Below, piece after piece: positions 63,834-64,000 of a stretch of 64,000 bases of DNA. This DNA is from Zingiber officinale. Taxonomy: Eukaryota; Streptophyta; Magnoliopsida; Zingiberales; Zingiberaceae. Under the pieces are notes generated by a model, which ran no database searches, was not told where the DNA came from, and saw only the letters and a list, made by a program, of their open reading frames with translations. The stretch's first letter is position 1, and each line of letters opens with the position of its first letter. The position numbers were made by a program, and so were the translations under genes. The stretch is from positions 25,221,726 through 25,285,725 of the forward strand of contig NC_055990.1 in the NCBI RefSeq assembly GCF_018446385.1, written 5' to 3'.

Positions 63834-64000
63834 TGTGTAATGGTTTTGGCCATATTTACACCTGCCATTTGCTAGTGTGCTGTCTTTGGTTTTTGTTTTC
63901 CTGTTGATTGATTTACCTTTTCTCTTGACATAAGATTGGAAAGGTTGTAATCAACACTTCAAAACAAGCTGTCCCAACTGTTCATGATTGGTTATATGTA
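63834..64000. other. Intron 2 of the homeobox-DDT gene, continuing out of the window
   Basis: AT-rich intron sequence; no exon visible to the end of the window. Confidence 0.5.

Overview
This is nuclear DNA of a flowering plant. Genes have many introns with GT-AG borders, lie in AT-rich sequence, and are separated by decayed transposons. Several genes start GC-rich and become AT-rich downstream (glycosyltransferase, ketoacyl-CoA synthase, ribokinase), a gradient typical of monocots. I infer a monocot, possibly not a grass; nothing here fixes the species.

Layout. 1-3234 (+) is the 3' half of a ubiquitin-specific protease, converging on a GT14 glycosyltransferase (5286-3854, -). 5.3-8.4 kb is AT-rich with a GC-rich solo-LTR-like fossil. 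8450-15851 (+) is an 11-exon gene for an LRR / EDR1-type / atypical kinase protein. A MIR167 hairpin lies at 17.75 kb, followed by a decayed H2A.Z gene that keeps its intron (20357-18781, -) and an intact two-exon 3-ketoacyl-CoA synthase (22868-21267, -). 25.9-40 kb is transposon territory: a 4.1-kb PIF/Harbinger relic with TTA target duplication, then an old Ty1-copia fossil (about 30.3-39.6 kb) carrying an LTR insertion, a TRIM-like element with an inner minisatellite and a hAT MITE with an exact 8-bp duplication.

40-64 kb is gene-dense again: protein farnesyltransferase beta subunit (40086-46182, +), a tandem-repeat block, plastid-type ribokinase (47725-51422, +), a cytochrome b561-domain protein (53780-52112, -), an OPA3-like protein (59934-57635, -), and, divergent from it, the 5' end of a RINGLET-type homeobox-DDT gene (61222-, +) whose second intron holds a TIR element with a tRNA-derived SINE inside it.

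The genes do not form a pathway; they are independent housekeeping and regulatory loci: protein turnover, cell-wall glycosylation, signalling, auxin-response microRNA, very-long-chain fatty acids, prenylation, ribose salvage, membrane electron transport, mitochondrial protein and chromatin remodelling. I found no clearly new biological system. The most unusual items are the LRR/transglutaminase-fold/atypical-kinase protein with a fresh 35-residue duplication, the intron-bearing H2A.Z pseudogene, the splice-acceptor-copying duplication in the farnesyltransferase gene, and the datable nested insertions. Exon borders were read by eye from splice signals, reading phase and remembered family sequences; no alignment or transcript was available.
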